Below are positions 32,091 to 39,918 of a stretch of DNA of 45,697 nucleotides, in pieces; the stretch's first letter is position 1, and each line of letters starts with the position of its first letter. Made by a program: the position numbers and the translations under genes. The notes below the pieces were generated by a model that saw only the letters and a program-made list of their open reading frames with translations, made no database searches and had not been told where the DNA came from. The DNA is from Candidatus Methanomethylophilaceae archaeon (GTDB lineage Archaea > Thermoplasmatota > Thermoplasmata > Methanomassiliicoccales > Methanomethylophilaceae), in assembly GCA_007117455.1 (NCBI GenBank), contig SKGM01000019.1, positions 1-45,697 on the forward strand, read 5' to 3'.

Positions 32091-33338
32091 ATGATACAGC
32101 GTCCGCGTGGGACCAGGGACTTCCTCCCTGATGAGATGGAGCGTCGCAGGCATTATGAATCCCTGTTGCGGGAGGTCTGCCGCACCCATTGCTTCCGGGA
32201 GGTGGCCACGCCGATATTCGAGAACACCGAGCTCTTCACCGCCAAATCCGGGCCCAACATCGTGGACGAGATCTATTCGTTCCAGGACAAGGGGGGAAGG
32301 GAGATATCCCTGAGGCCTGAGCTCACCGCCGCGGTGATGCGGTTGTTCATCAACGAGATGAGTAACCACGCCCGCCCTTTGAAACTCTTCTACTTCGGTC
32401 AGTGCTTCCGTTATGAAAGGCCGCAGAGCGGCCGTTACCGGGAGTTCTTCCAGTTCGGGGCGGAGATCATCGGTGCACCCAACGCCGAGACCGATGCCGA
32501 GGCGATAGCCCTGGCACACTCGATGGTCAAAGCTCTGGGACTGAAGGAGTACGTGCTCCGTGTAGGGCATATCGGTATTCTACGGGGCGAGTTACGTTCC
32601 ATGGGAATCGCCGATGCGGACATGGCAGAGATACTCCAGAAGTTGGACAAGAAGTCGTACGATGAGGCGGCACCCCTATTGCGCCGGCACGGCATAGATG
32701 ATGATGGAATGACATCCCTCTTCGAGAAGACCCAGCTCACCGGAGGTAAAGAGCTCCTGCCGGGCATAGAAGGGGAGCCTGGCGAGTACCTCCGGGAACT
32801 GTTCGGATTCTTGGAGGCATACGGTGTCGATGATGTCCTGGTGGACATAGGGACGGTCCGCGGGCTCGATTACTACACGGGCGTGGTGTTCGAGATCGAG
32901 GCGCCAGGTCTGGGGGCGGAGAAGCAGGTCTGCGGCGGGGGGTCTTACACCCTGTCCGAGGTACTTGGCGGCGAGCCGGTGTTCTCCACCGGTTTCGCCA
33001 TCGGATTCGACCGTATCCTCTTGGCTCTGGAGAAGGAGGACCATCCTTATACGGCAAGGGTCCCGGACGCTTTCGTGATCGCTGCCAGTGAGGACGTAAG
33101 GCCGGAAGGTCTGCGCATAGCTTCCATGCTGCGGCAAGCAGGCCTGGGGGCCGATGTGGACCTCATGCGCCGAAAGGTCTCGAAGGCGATGAAGGCAGCG
33201 TCCTCCAGCGGTGCGCGCTATGTGGTAATAGTGGGAAGCAAGGACCTGGCTCAGGGAGGGGTCACCGTTCGTGACATGCAGAGCGGCGACCAGGAACTCG
33301 TACCCCTCGATGGACTGGTGTCACATCTCCAGAGCTGA
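32091..33338 (+). CDS. hisS: Histidyl-tRNA synthetase
   Basis: Class II synthetase that charges tRNA-His. Class II motif 1 region RPRGTRDFLPDEM, motif 2 FYFGQCFRYERPQSGRYREF, the histidine motifs GLDYYTGVVFE and CGGGSY, and motif 3 GFAIGFDRIL are present. The C-terminal anticodon-binding domain begins at about residue 325. 415 residues. ATG 32091 is preceded by GTG 32088; promoter spacing cannot separate the two. The 3' end overlaps the convergent RNase HI gene by 18 bases. Confidence 0.95.
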   Translation: MIQRPRGTRDFLPDEMERRRHYESLLREVCRTHCFREVATPIFENTELFTAKSGPNIVDEIYSFQDKGGREISLRPELTAAVMRLFINEMSNHARPLKLFYFGQCFRYERPQSGRYREFFQFGAEIIGAPNAETDAEAIALAHSMVKALGLKEYVLRVGHIGILRGELRSMGIADADMAEILQKLDKKSYDEAAPLLRRHGIDDDGMTSLFEKTQLTGGKELLPGIEGEPGEYLRELFGFLEAYGVDDVLVDIGTVRGLDYYTGVVFEIEAPGLGAEKQVCGGGSYTLSEVLGGEPVFSTGFAIGFDRILLALEKEDHPYTARVPDAFVIAASEDVRPEGLRIASMLRQAGLGADVDLMRRKVSKAMKAASSSGARYVVIVGSKDLAQGGVTVRDMQSGDQELVPLDGLVSHLQS

Positions 33339-33740
33339 CTTGCCGTCCAGTGCGGCATTCAGCAGGGCATCCGCCCGGGTTATCATCGGATCGTCCCTGC
33401 GGACGTGACGGTAACGGACCTTGGGGATCTCACCTGAAAGGGCCATCGCATCGTCCCTCAACCGCCTTAGGTTCGGTGCCTTGACCCTGAACTCCCCTCG
33501 CATCTGTTTTATCACCAGTTCGGAATCCATGACGAACTCCGCCTCCTGGGCACCGTAGGATGCGGCCATGTTGATGGCGGCTATCAGGCCTCGGTATTCA
33601 GCTTCGTTGTTGGTCGCGACACCGATACACTCCGCCTTCTCATAGAGCACGAAACCATCCTCTTTGCAGGCCACCACGGCGAATGCGGCAGGTCCAGGAT
33701 TACCTCGGGCCCCGCCATCGGAATAGAGGACCATCCTCAT
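33321..33740 (-). CDS. rnhA: Ribonuclease HI
   Basis: Cuts RNA in RNA-DNA hybrids. The four metal-binding acidic residues are present: Asp8 in YSDGGARGNPGP, Glu in NNEAEYRGL, Asp in VMDSELVIKQM and Asp in TRADALLNAAL. At 139 residues it is the short archaeal/Bacillus YpdQ-like form without the basic handle of E. coli RNase HI. It starts 9 bases after panD stops, so the two are probably co-transcribed, and it runs tail-to-tail into hisS. Confidence 0.92.
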   Translation of the reverse strand: MRMVLYSDGGARGNPGPAAFAVVACKEDGFVLYEKAECIGVATNNEAEYRGLIAAINMAASYGAQEAEFVMDSELVIKQMRGEFRVKAPNLRRLRDDAMALSGEIPKVRYRHVRRDDPMITRADALLNAALDGKSALEM

Positions 33741-33749
33741 GCGAACACC

Positions 33750-34088
33750 TCATTGGTCGATGGGTAGGTTGTCATCATCTAGGACGATGACCTTGGCGTC
33801 CAATGGTGAGTCTGTCAACTCATAGCCGAGGATTATGACCTTGTCATCAGGCTGGGCCAGCCTAGCAGCGGCACCGTTTATGGCGATGATGCCACTACCG
33901 GCCTCTCCTTCTATAGTATAAGTCTCGAAACGAGCACCGTTGTTGATGTTGACAACGTGCACCTTCTCACCCGGCCATATGTCCACAGCGCGCATCAGGT
34001 CGGAGTCGATGGTGATGCTGCCAACGTAGTCGAGCCTGGTCTCAGTGACCTTGGCCCTATGAATCTTACCGCGGAGCATCCATCTCAT
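33750..34088 (-). CDS. panD: Aspartate 1-decarboxylase, pyruvoyl type (PanD)
   Basis: Makes beta-alanine for coenzyme A. The proenzyme self-cleaves between Gly and Ser in [10 protein letters not shown] to form the pyruvoyl group. Other family features: [13 protein letters not shown] at the N-terminus, [16 protein letters not shown] and INGAAARL. 112 residues. Most methanogens use a different PLP-dependent aspartate/tyrosine decarboxylase, so the bacterial-type PanD suggests transfer from bacteria (inference). Located just upstream of RNase HI in the same direction, with no other CoA gene near. Confidence 0.93.
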   Translation of the reverse strand: MRWMLRGKIHRAKVTETRLDYVGSITIDSDLMRAVDIWPGEKVHVVNINNGARFETYTIEGEAGSGIIAINGAAARLAQPDDKVIILGYELTDSPLDAKVIVLDDDNLPIDQ

Positions 34089-34217
34089 GTATTGTCCATC
34101 GGGGAGGAATAGATTAAACTTTCTGTCCTATCCTCTGCTTGGTGTTTTCAGTAACACCCATGTAAATATTTTTATGCCTAACATGTGTTCCAGTGAGCAT
34201 CCAAGGCAGGAATCGAC

Positions 34218-35411
34218 ATGATGCAGAAGGTTTTGGCACTGTTGTGCGTGTTGATCATGGTATCCGCCGGCGCCCTCATCCTCATCAGGGGTACGGAAGG
34301 CTACGACCTCAAAGTTGATGACATAACCGTCGGAGGCGATACCAATATCACGATCAGCAACGCAATATTCTCCCAAGAGAGATTGGAAGGGGACCACGAG
34401 GTTATCGTGGAGATAGCTGGAAAGGTCTACGAGGACACATTGACATTCAACGACGGTTCAGCGTCATTCAATGGGATAGGCCCCTTCGATGAGGTGGGTC
34501 AGTATGATGTCAGGGTCACCTTGAACGACCGTGTGAAATTATCCAAGCTCAATGTATATCTCTACATGGTCACGGACGACCGCGGTAAGGACGTGGGATT
34601 CTTCGACTATCCTGAGACCATAGTCTCATTGGGAAAGGCCTTCACCGAGATCCTGTTCGAACTGGACCGCGGTGACCGGTTGGTAGCGGTCGACGGTTTC
34701 AGCATGGACCTCAAAGATGAGGATCCCGACAAATACTCGTCTCTCAAATCAGCTGAGTACCTCGGAACATTCTCATCCTCCTGGGACAGTGAGAAGATAG
34801 CCAGTTTGAATCCTGACCTGGTGATTCTGCACGATTACACATGGGGAGCCTATCCGCAGCTGATGGCCCATCTGGAGGGATTCAACATCAAGGTGCTGGC
34901 CTATTTCCCCTCCTCATACGATGAGGTGGTGGAGCTGGTAGGTAGGTTCGGAGTACTGATGAACAACACCGATGCCTCCGATTCACTCCAGACCTACATG
35001 ACCGATGTCAAGGCCGAGGCTGTCGCCAAAACCTCCGGTCTCGATGAGAGTGAAAAGAAAAGGGTATACGCTGAACTGAGGAACTCGCGCACTGTGAACA
35101 ACGGTTCCCTGATGCATGAGCTCATCACTACTGCAGGAGGAATCAACGTGGCTCAGAACGATGATGCTCCCAGCACCTATTTCGCCGACGTTGAGACGCC
35201 GATAGCGATGAACCCTGACATCATAGTGCTAGAGGATGCCCACCCCAAGAGCAGTGCCCAATACCGTGCAGACTTCGGTATACCAGAAGGTGTGGAGATA
35301 CACCGTTTCACCAACACCTACCTGAACTACAGTCCAAGTCTGGCCGAGGGCATGATCGAGATGGCGGAGACTCTATACCCTAGCAAGAACTTCGACTGGC
35401 CGTCGAGGTAA
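34218..35411 (+). CDS. btuF: ABC transporter substrate-binding protein, BtuF/FecB type
   Basis: Extracellular binding protein of a corrinoid, heme or ferric-siderophore importer. An N-terminal anchor helix (MMQKVLALLCVLIMVSAGALIL) lacks a lipobox. Residues about 28-115 form an extra beta-rich domain (LKVDDITVGGDTNITISN, HEVIVEIAGKVYEDTL), and the class III binding fold begins near RGKDVGFFDYPETIVSLGKAFTEIL and ends near PSLAEGMIEMAETLYP. 397 residues, larger than bacterial BtuF because of the extra domain. ATG 34218 and 34221 are equivalent. A corrinoid role would suit a methanogen with MtmC, but iron cannot be excluded. Confidence 0.82.
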   Translation: MMQKVLALLCVLIMVSAGALILIRGTEGYDLKVDDITVGGDTNITISNAIFSQERLEGDHEVIVEIAGKVYEDTLTFNDGSASFNGIGPFDEVGQYDVRVTLNDRVKLSKLNVYLYMVTDDRGKDVGFFDYPETIVSLGKAFTEILFELDRGDRLVAVDGFSMDLKDEDPDKYSSLKSAEYLGTFSSSWDSEKIASLNPDLVILHDYTWGAYPQLMAHLEGFNIKVLAYFPSSYDEVVELVGRFGVLMNNTDASDSLQTYMTDVKAEAVAKTSGLDESEKKRVYAELRNSRTVNNGSLMHELITTAGGINVAQNDDAPSTYFADVETPIAMNPDIIVLEDAHPKSSAQYRADFGIPEGVEIHRFTNTYLNYSPSLAEGMIEMAETLYPSKNFDWPSR

Positions 35412-35432
35412 ACCCCTTCCTTTTTATCCTTT
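35411..35432 (+). terminator. C-rich/T-run element between btuF and btuC
   Basis: AACCCCTTCCTTTTTATCC immediately follows the btuF stop and matches the element after porB almost exactly. Because btuC continues 20 bases later in the same direction, it may end part of the transcripts and give more binding protein than permease. Confidence 0.5.
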
Positions 35433-35451
35433 ATTACATCACAGGTGAAGG

Positions 35452-36501
35452 ATGAACAATCCCGATGGCATAGAGAAAGGGGTCGAGCTCTTCCGCAACA
35501 GGTCCGTTCGTTGGGCCCTCTCACTCCTAGGTCTAATATTCATTCTATTCCTGGTGATTCTGCTCTCACTATCCCGAGGGGCATTGGATATCACATTCCT
35601 CGGAGTCATAGACGTTCTGTTCGGTGGAGGCACGGATATTGAGAGAAGGGTAGTTTGGCAGCTACGATTCCCAAGAGTGGTAATGGCATTGACCGTAGGG
35701 GCGGGCCTGGCGGTTTCCGGGGTGGCGATGCAGGGCCTGTTCAGGAACCCCATGGCTTCCCCATTCATACTCGGACTCTCCTCCGGGGCAGCATTCGGCG
35801 CCGCTCTCGCCATGGTATTCGGTATAGCATTGCTACCAGGATACCTGGCCATACCATCGATGGCTTTCGCATTCTGCCTGCTAACCCTGTTGCTCGTTTA
35901 CAACATCGCCAAAGTCGGAGGCAGAGTGCCCATTGAGACACTACTCCTCGCAGGTATCGCCGTGGGTGCGTTCTTCTCCGCCCTTGTCAATCTTATGACC
36001 TATCTGGCCGGTGACGATCTGCAGGGTATCGTATTCTGGATGATGGGAGACCTGACCCAGTTCGGCTGGGATAACGTGTACGTCGTTCTTCCCATGGTCA
36101 TTTTCGGTGCGTCGATCGTAATGTACTATTCCCGGGACCTCAACGCCATGATGCTGGGGGACAATCACGCACAGAATCTGGGGATCGAGGTCGGGAAGGT
36201 CAGGGTGCACCTATTGATAGCCTGTGCCATGGCCACCGCAGCAGCTGTGGCGTTCGTAGGTATAATCGGATTCGTAGGGCTGGTCATTCCCCATGTGATG
36301 CGGTTGATAGTAGGGCCGGACCATAGGATACTCGTCCCGACGTCCATATTGGCCGGGGGGATATTCCTATTGCTAGCGGACGTTCTGGCTAGATGGGTTC
36401 TCGCCCCACAGGTTCTACCGATCGGTATAATCACCGCCCTGATCGGAGCCCCATACTTCGTTTATCTGTTGCGCCGGAGGAGGAAGGAGGTGGGTTGGTA
36501 A
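35452..36501 (+). CDS. btuC: ABC transporter permease, BtuC/FecCD type
   Basis: Membrane channel of the same importer, with about ten hydrophobic segments. Family stretches: LRFPRVVMALTVGAGLAVSGVAMQGLFRNPMASP-type (AVSGVAMQGLFRNPMA), GLSSGAAFGAALA, LAGIAVGAFFSALVNL, AFVGIIGFVGLVIPH, and HRILVPTSILAGGIFLLLAD. 349 residues. GGTGAAGG precedes the ATG. Its TAA stop overlaps the ATG of the ATPase by one base. Confidence 0.92.
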   Translation: MNNPDGIEKGVELFRNRSVRWALSLLGLIFILFLVILLSLSRGALDITFLGVIDVLFGGGTDIERRVVWQLRFPRVVMALTVGAGLAVSGVAMQGLFRNPMASPFILGLSSGAAFGAALAMVFGIALLPGYLAIPSMAFAFCLLTLLLVYNIAKVGGRVPIETLLLAGIAVGAFFSALVNLMTYLAGDDLQGIVFWMMGDLTQFGWDNVYVVLPMVIFGASIVMYYSRDLNAMMLGDNHAQNLGIEVGKVRVHLLIACAMATAAAVAFVGIIGFVGLVIPHVMRLIVGPDHRILVPTSILAGGIFLLLADVLARWVLAPQVLPIGIITALIGAPYFVYLLRRRRKEVGW

Positions 36502-37286
36502 TGATAATGGAGGTCGACGGGGTCTCATTCGATTATGCCGGGAACCCGGTTCTGGATTCGGTGAGATTCAGGGTACGCAAGGGCGAGGTCCTGGGGATAC
36601 TGGGTCCGAACGGCTCTGGCAAGACCACCCTGCTGAAGATAATGAACCGGAACCTATCGCCGAAGGCAGGTTCGGTGGTGGTTGAGGACCGGGACATCGC
36701 CAGGATAACCAAGAGGGAGATCGCCCAGAGGATGGCGGTCGTTCCCCAGGGCGGTGAGATAAATTTCGCATTCACGGTGGCGGACATCGTACTCATGGGC
36801 CGCATGCCCTCCCTGGAGAGGTTCCAGATGGAGAGCGATGATGACCTGCGCATAGTTTGGGACGCCATGCAGAGGACCAAGGTGGACCATCTGGCGGACC
36901 GACCAATAAATCAGGTCAGCGGTGGCGAGAGGCAGAGGGCAATAATCGCCCGGGCCCTGGCGCAGATGCCCCATATCATCCTGATGGATGAGCCCACGTT
37001 ACACCTCGACGTCAACCATCAATTGGAGGTACTAGATCTCGTTTACGGCCTTTCACGGGACCAGGGGCTGACGGTGATCATCGTCTCCCACGACCTCTCC
37101 ATGGTTGCACGATACTGCGACCGTATCATACTCATTCATGACCACCGCATCGAGGCGGCAGGGAGGGTGGAGGATGTCCTCACCCCAGATAACATGAGGA
37201 AGGTGTTCAACATCGAGGCTGAATTGGACTACGATGAGCGGATAGATAAGAACGTTGTCAGCATCATCCGCCCTTGCCGTCAGTGA
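36501..37286 (+). CDS. btuD: ABC transporter ATPase, BtuD/FecE type
   Basis: ATPase of the importer. Walker A GPNGSGKTTLL, Q-loop VVPQGGEINFAF, signature VSGGERQR, Walker B IILMDEPTLHLDVNHQ and H-loop VSHDLSM. 261 residues, with a C-terminal tail of about 40 residues beyond the core. ATG 36501 overlaps the btuC stop and follows GGAGG; the upstream open frame to 36393 lies inside btuC and is rejected. Its 3' end overlaps the convergent kinase gene by 23 bases. Confidence 0.92.
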   Translation: MIMEVDGVSFDYAGNPVLDSVRFRVRKGEVLGILGPNGSGKTTLLKIMNRNLSPKAGSVVVEDRDIARITKREIAQRMAVVPQGGEINFAFTVADIVLMGRMPSLERFQMESDDDLRIVWDAMQRTKVDHLADRPINQVSGGERQRAIIARALAQMPHIILMDEPTLHLDVNHQLEVLDLVYGLSRDQGLTVIIVSHDLSMVARYCDRIILIHDHRIEAAGRVEDVLTPDNMRKVFNIEAELDYDERIDKNVVSIIRPCRQ

Positions 37287-38676
37287 CGAGTCGGTGACTG
37301 GTCAATGGCACATCCAACAGGAACGATGCCCCTTTGCCCAACTCGCCCTCCTCACTTATGGTGATATCGGTGATGCCGAGGATCTCCCGGGCCAGGAACA
37401 GTCCCATGCCGCTGTTGTTTCCGAACCCACGCTCGAACACCCTCTCCTTCAGACTCCCATCGATGCCGATGCCGTCATCCGAGAAAGCTATCCTCAGGGA
37501 GCCATTGCCCTTCTGTACTGAGACCTTGACTTCACTGACATCCCCGCCGTGCCTCTCGGTGTTATCGAGCAGGTTATGGAAAACCAATGAAAGCATCGGA
37601 TCCGCATACACTTCAATGCCTCCAAGACCTTCGTCCAGGACCACATTGAAAGGTCTGCCCGTACCTACGACATCATCAAGCAGGCTGCCCAGATTCTGCC
37701 AGCAGGAGGATCTGGTCCCGAGGTCCTGATAGGTCTTGGTGAACATCATCTGGTTGGACATCTTCACCACGGCCGATCCCAATTTCTCCAGGTATTCCGA
37801 TTCCGGGGGTTCGAGTTCCTTTCCTTGCTTTATCAACTCTACAAGCATGCCCATGACGGTCAGGGAGTTCAATATGTCGTGACGCGTTATCGAGGACAAT
37901 AATGCCATACGCCGATTGGTCTCGGTGAGGGCCCTCTCCGCGATCCTCATGTCTGTGATGTCATCGAGAGTGAGCAGTACCGATTCCTCATCCATCTTGA
38001 TCGTCGACACCCTCAGTATATGTTTCCGGAAACCACTATTATGACGTATGTTGAACTCACCCTCCACATTCATACGTGGTGACCCGTCCTTGAAGGTCTT
38101 GGACACCGAATTCCTTATCACACAATCCTTGCAGGGGCGGTTGGTGCCGCATCCCTTGCCATAAGTGGAATTGTAGCAACCGATCAGTTGTCCGCACCTG
38201 CCATCAGCCTCCATGATCTCCAGGTCCAGGAGTTCTTGACAAGCCTGGTTCACAATGGTGGCACGGACATCCTTGTCCACCAGTGCCATCGGTAGTGGCG
38301 AGAGGTCGAACATCCGGTCGTATCGCAATGGGACAGAGTATGTTCTTTCATCGCCATCGTCGTACTTGAGCAGATAGGCATTGACCCCGTTCAAGGATTT
38401 GGTGACCGGCCTCATGACGATCATCCCTCCGGGGGCTTGCAAGGTTGAACAGGGATCTGCAAATCTTCTGCTAAGGCCTAAGGCGAACTCCTCGAACTCC
38501 TCTGCGGTTGCTCCTAGATCGACGAGCCCAGTTGCAACAAGACAGTCCTCATCATAGAATATGATACGGCCTTCTGGATCCGTTATGCACAATAACATCT
38601 CGTTTTCTGGCACTGACATGTCGACTGCATGTTCATGAGATGATTCCAGATTGCCATCTTGTTTCCCATGCTGCAT
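37264..38676 (-). CDS. PAS-domain sensor histidine kinase
   Basis: Soluble sensor kinase; no membrane helices. An N-terminal region (about 1-115, MLLCITDPEGRIIFYDEDC) and a PAS-type domain (about 120-260) precede the kinase. The PAS domain has a cysteine-rich stretch CGQLIGCYNS followed by GCGTNRPCKDCVIRNSV, found in many redox- or metal-sensing PAS proteins. The phospho-acceptor histidine is in SITRHDILN, and the ATPase domain shows HNLLDNTERHG, FSDDGIGIDG and GMGLFLAREILG. 470 residues. No response regulator gene is adjacent. It runs convergently into btuD. Confidence 0.85.
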   Translation of the reverse strand: MQHGKQDGNLESSHEHAVDMSVPENEMLLCITDPEGRIIFYDEDCLVATGLVDLGATAEEFEEFALGLSRRFADPCSTLQAPGGMIVMRPVTKSLNGVNAYLLKYDDGDERTYSVPLRYDRMFDLSPLPMALVDKDVRATIVNQACQELLDLEIMEADGRCGQLIGCYNSTYGKGCGTNRPCKDCVIRNSVSKTFKDGSPRMNVEGEFNIRHNSGFRKHILRVSTIKMDEESVLLTLDDITDMRIAERALTETNRRMALLSSITRHDILNSLTVMGMLVELIKQGKELEPPESEYLEKLGSAVVKMSNQMMFTKTYQDLGTRSSCWQNLGSLLDDVVGTGRPFNVVLDEGLGGIEVYADPMLSLVFHNLLDNTERHGGDVSEVKVSVQKGNGSLRIAFSDDGIGIDGSLKERVFERGFGNNSGMGLFLAREILGITDITISEEGELGKGASFLLDVPLTSHRLVTDGKGG

Positions 38677-38766
38677 GTTAACCTATGGTAATCATTGAGC
38701 ATCTCGATGATAATCCTTTACATCCCACCATATAGAAGAATCGGATGTCCGAGAAAGGGTGGATGA

Positions 38767-38842
38767 TGGCGCCCCGGCCGGGATTTGAACCCGAGTCGAA
38801 AGCTCGACAGGCTCACATGATAGGCCACTACACTACCGGGGC
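38767..38842 (-). tRNA. tRNA-Asp (GTC)
   Basis: On the reverse strand a 76-base tRNA is complete, with GCCCCGG pairing fully with CCGGGGC, discriminator G and encoded CCA. The anticodon loop is CTGTCGA, giving GTC for aspartate. The T-arm is TCGGG-TTCAAAT-CCCGG. No intron is visible. Confidence 0.93.
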
Positions 38843-38909
38843 AGGTAATTTGTGAATACTGAACACATATATAACCATTGAGGTCTGTTTTCCCCTATGG
38901 CCAGGTCTG

Positions 38910-38926
38910 CCGACAAAGCATTTATG
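38910..38926 (+). promoter_or_regulatory. Promoter of the CBS-ParB gene with CCGACAAA element
   Basis: CCGACAAAGCATTTATG repeats the CCGACAAA box seen before lysS and hisS and leads into a TATA-like ATTTATG. Transcription would begin near 38948, 12 bases before the start codon. Confidence 0.5.
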
Positions 38927-38960
38927 AGTCGTCCGGTGGATTGAACGCTTGAGGTGCGGG

Positions 38961-39800
38961 ATGAAGAAGAAGCCAACTGTAGCCGACTACATGGTCAAGG
39001 ACGTGGTCTCGGTGGAGCCGAGTGTCAACGTTTACGATTGCAGCAAGATACTCATCAACACGCCGTTCGCCGGTCTTCCTGTGACCGAGAGAGGGCATCT
39101 CCTAGGTTTCATCACTGCCAAGGAGCTCCTGCGGAACACCCACCGCCCCAAGGCCAAGATAAGGGAGGTGATGCGCATGGGCACCGTGAGCGCCAACCCC
39201 TCCATGTCCTTGGACGATGCCACAAGGGTGATCTTCCGTTACAGCATCCGTAACCTCCCCGTTGTCGATGAGAAGATGAAGCTGGTCGGTATCATCTCCA
39301 ACGTAGACATCGTACGTTCCCATATAGAGAGGACCAAGCCGAACAAGGTCCGTATGCTCAAGACCTTCCTGGAGAAGCAGCATGGTCTGCATGTCACCAT
39401 GTACGATGGCGATGTGAACATCTCTGACCTAAGGCCCACTCAGAAGGAGGTTTTCCGTGATGAGCTCATAGGTCGGCAACATGAGATCAACCGGGGCCTG
39501 GTGGAGCCGCTGATAGTTATCAAGCGCCGCACCCATCATCTTCTGGTCGACGGACACCACCGTGCCCTGGCCGCGAAGCAGATGGGTCTTTTGGAATTCT
39601 CCGCCATCATCCTGGAGCCCGATGTGTTCGATATCCAATTGGGCATGGAGAAGACCGCTGAGCAGTGGGGTATCAGGAGCCTCGACGACATAAACATAAT
39701 CGAGGGCTCAAAGCATCCTTTCGTGGAGATAACCACGCGGCTACTCGGCAAGGACGATGAGAAACTCGAACCTGTCGCACCCACGGACGATAAGGAGTAG
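38961..39800 (+). CDS. Two CBS domains fused to a ParB/Srx-like domain
   Basis: Residues about 1-125 are a CBS pair (MVKDVVSVEPSVNVYDCSKIL, GLPVTERGHLLGFIT, RNLPVVDEKMKLVGIISNVDI), usually an adenine-nucleotide sensor. Residues about 150-230 form a ParB-like nuclease/CTPase-type domain with PLIVIKRRTHHLLVDGHHRALAAKQMG. The combination occurs in several methanogens; the function is not known to me. GAGGTG lies 4 bases before ATG 38961; TTG 38949 upstream is rejected. 279 residues. Ends in TAG, with about 20 sense codons before the next in-frame stop. Confidence 0.85.
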   Translation: MKKKPTVADYMVKDVVSVEPSVNVYDCSKILINTPFAGLPVTERGHLLGFITAKELLRNTHRPKAKIREVMRMGTVSANPSMSLDDATRVIFRYSIRNLPVVDEKMKLVGIISNVDIVRSHIERTKPNKVRMLKTFLEKQHGLHVTMYDGDVNISDLRPTQKEVFRDELIGRQHEINRGLVEPLIVIKRRTHHLLVDGHHRALAAKQMGLLEFSAIILEPDVFDIQLGMEKTAEQWGIRSLDDINIIEGSKHPFVEITTRLLGKDDEKLEPVAPTDDKE

Positions 39801-39801
39801 T

Positions 39802-39888
39802 ATCAGACCTTATCGGTACCGACTCTCTGTCCACTTGAGTTTGAGTCAGGGACGATGGTCTGATTGGGAAAAGATGGGGCTGTGCCCC
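39802..39888. promoter_or_regulatory. Structured region between convergent CBS-ParB and ppsA
   Basis: ATCAGACC (39802-39809) pairs perfectly with GGTCTGAT (39857-39864), enclosing the palindrome TCGGTACCGA (39813-39822). A separate GGGGC-TGT-GCCCC hairpin (39876-39888) follows, then AAAAA on the plus strand and, reading the other way, TTTTC. It probably forms the 3' ends of both transcripts. Confidence 0.45.
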
Positions 39889-39918
39889 GAAAAATGGTGA
39901 AATGGTTTCAGCGCCAGC

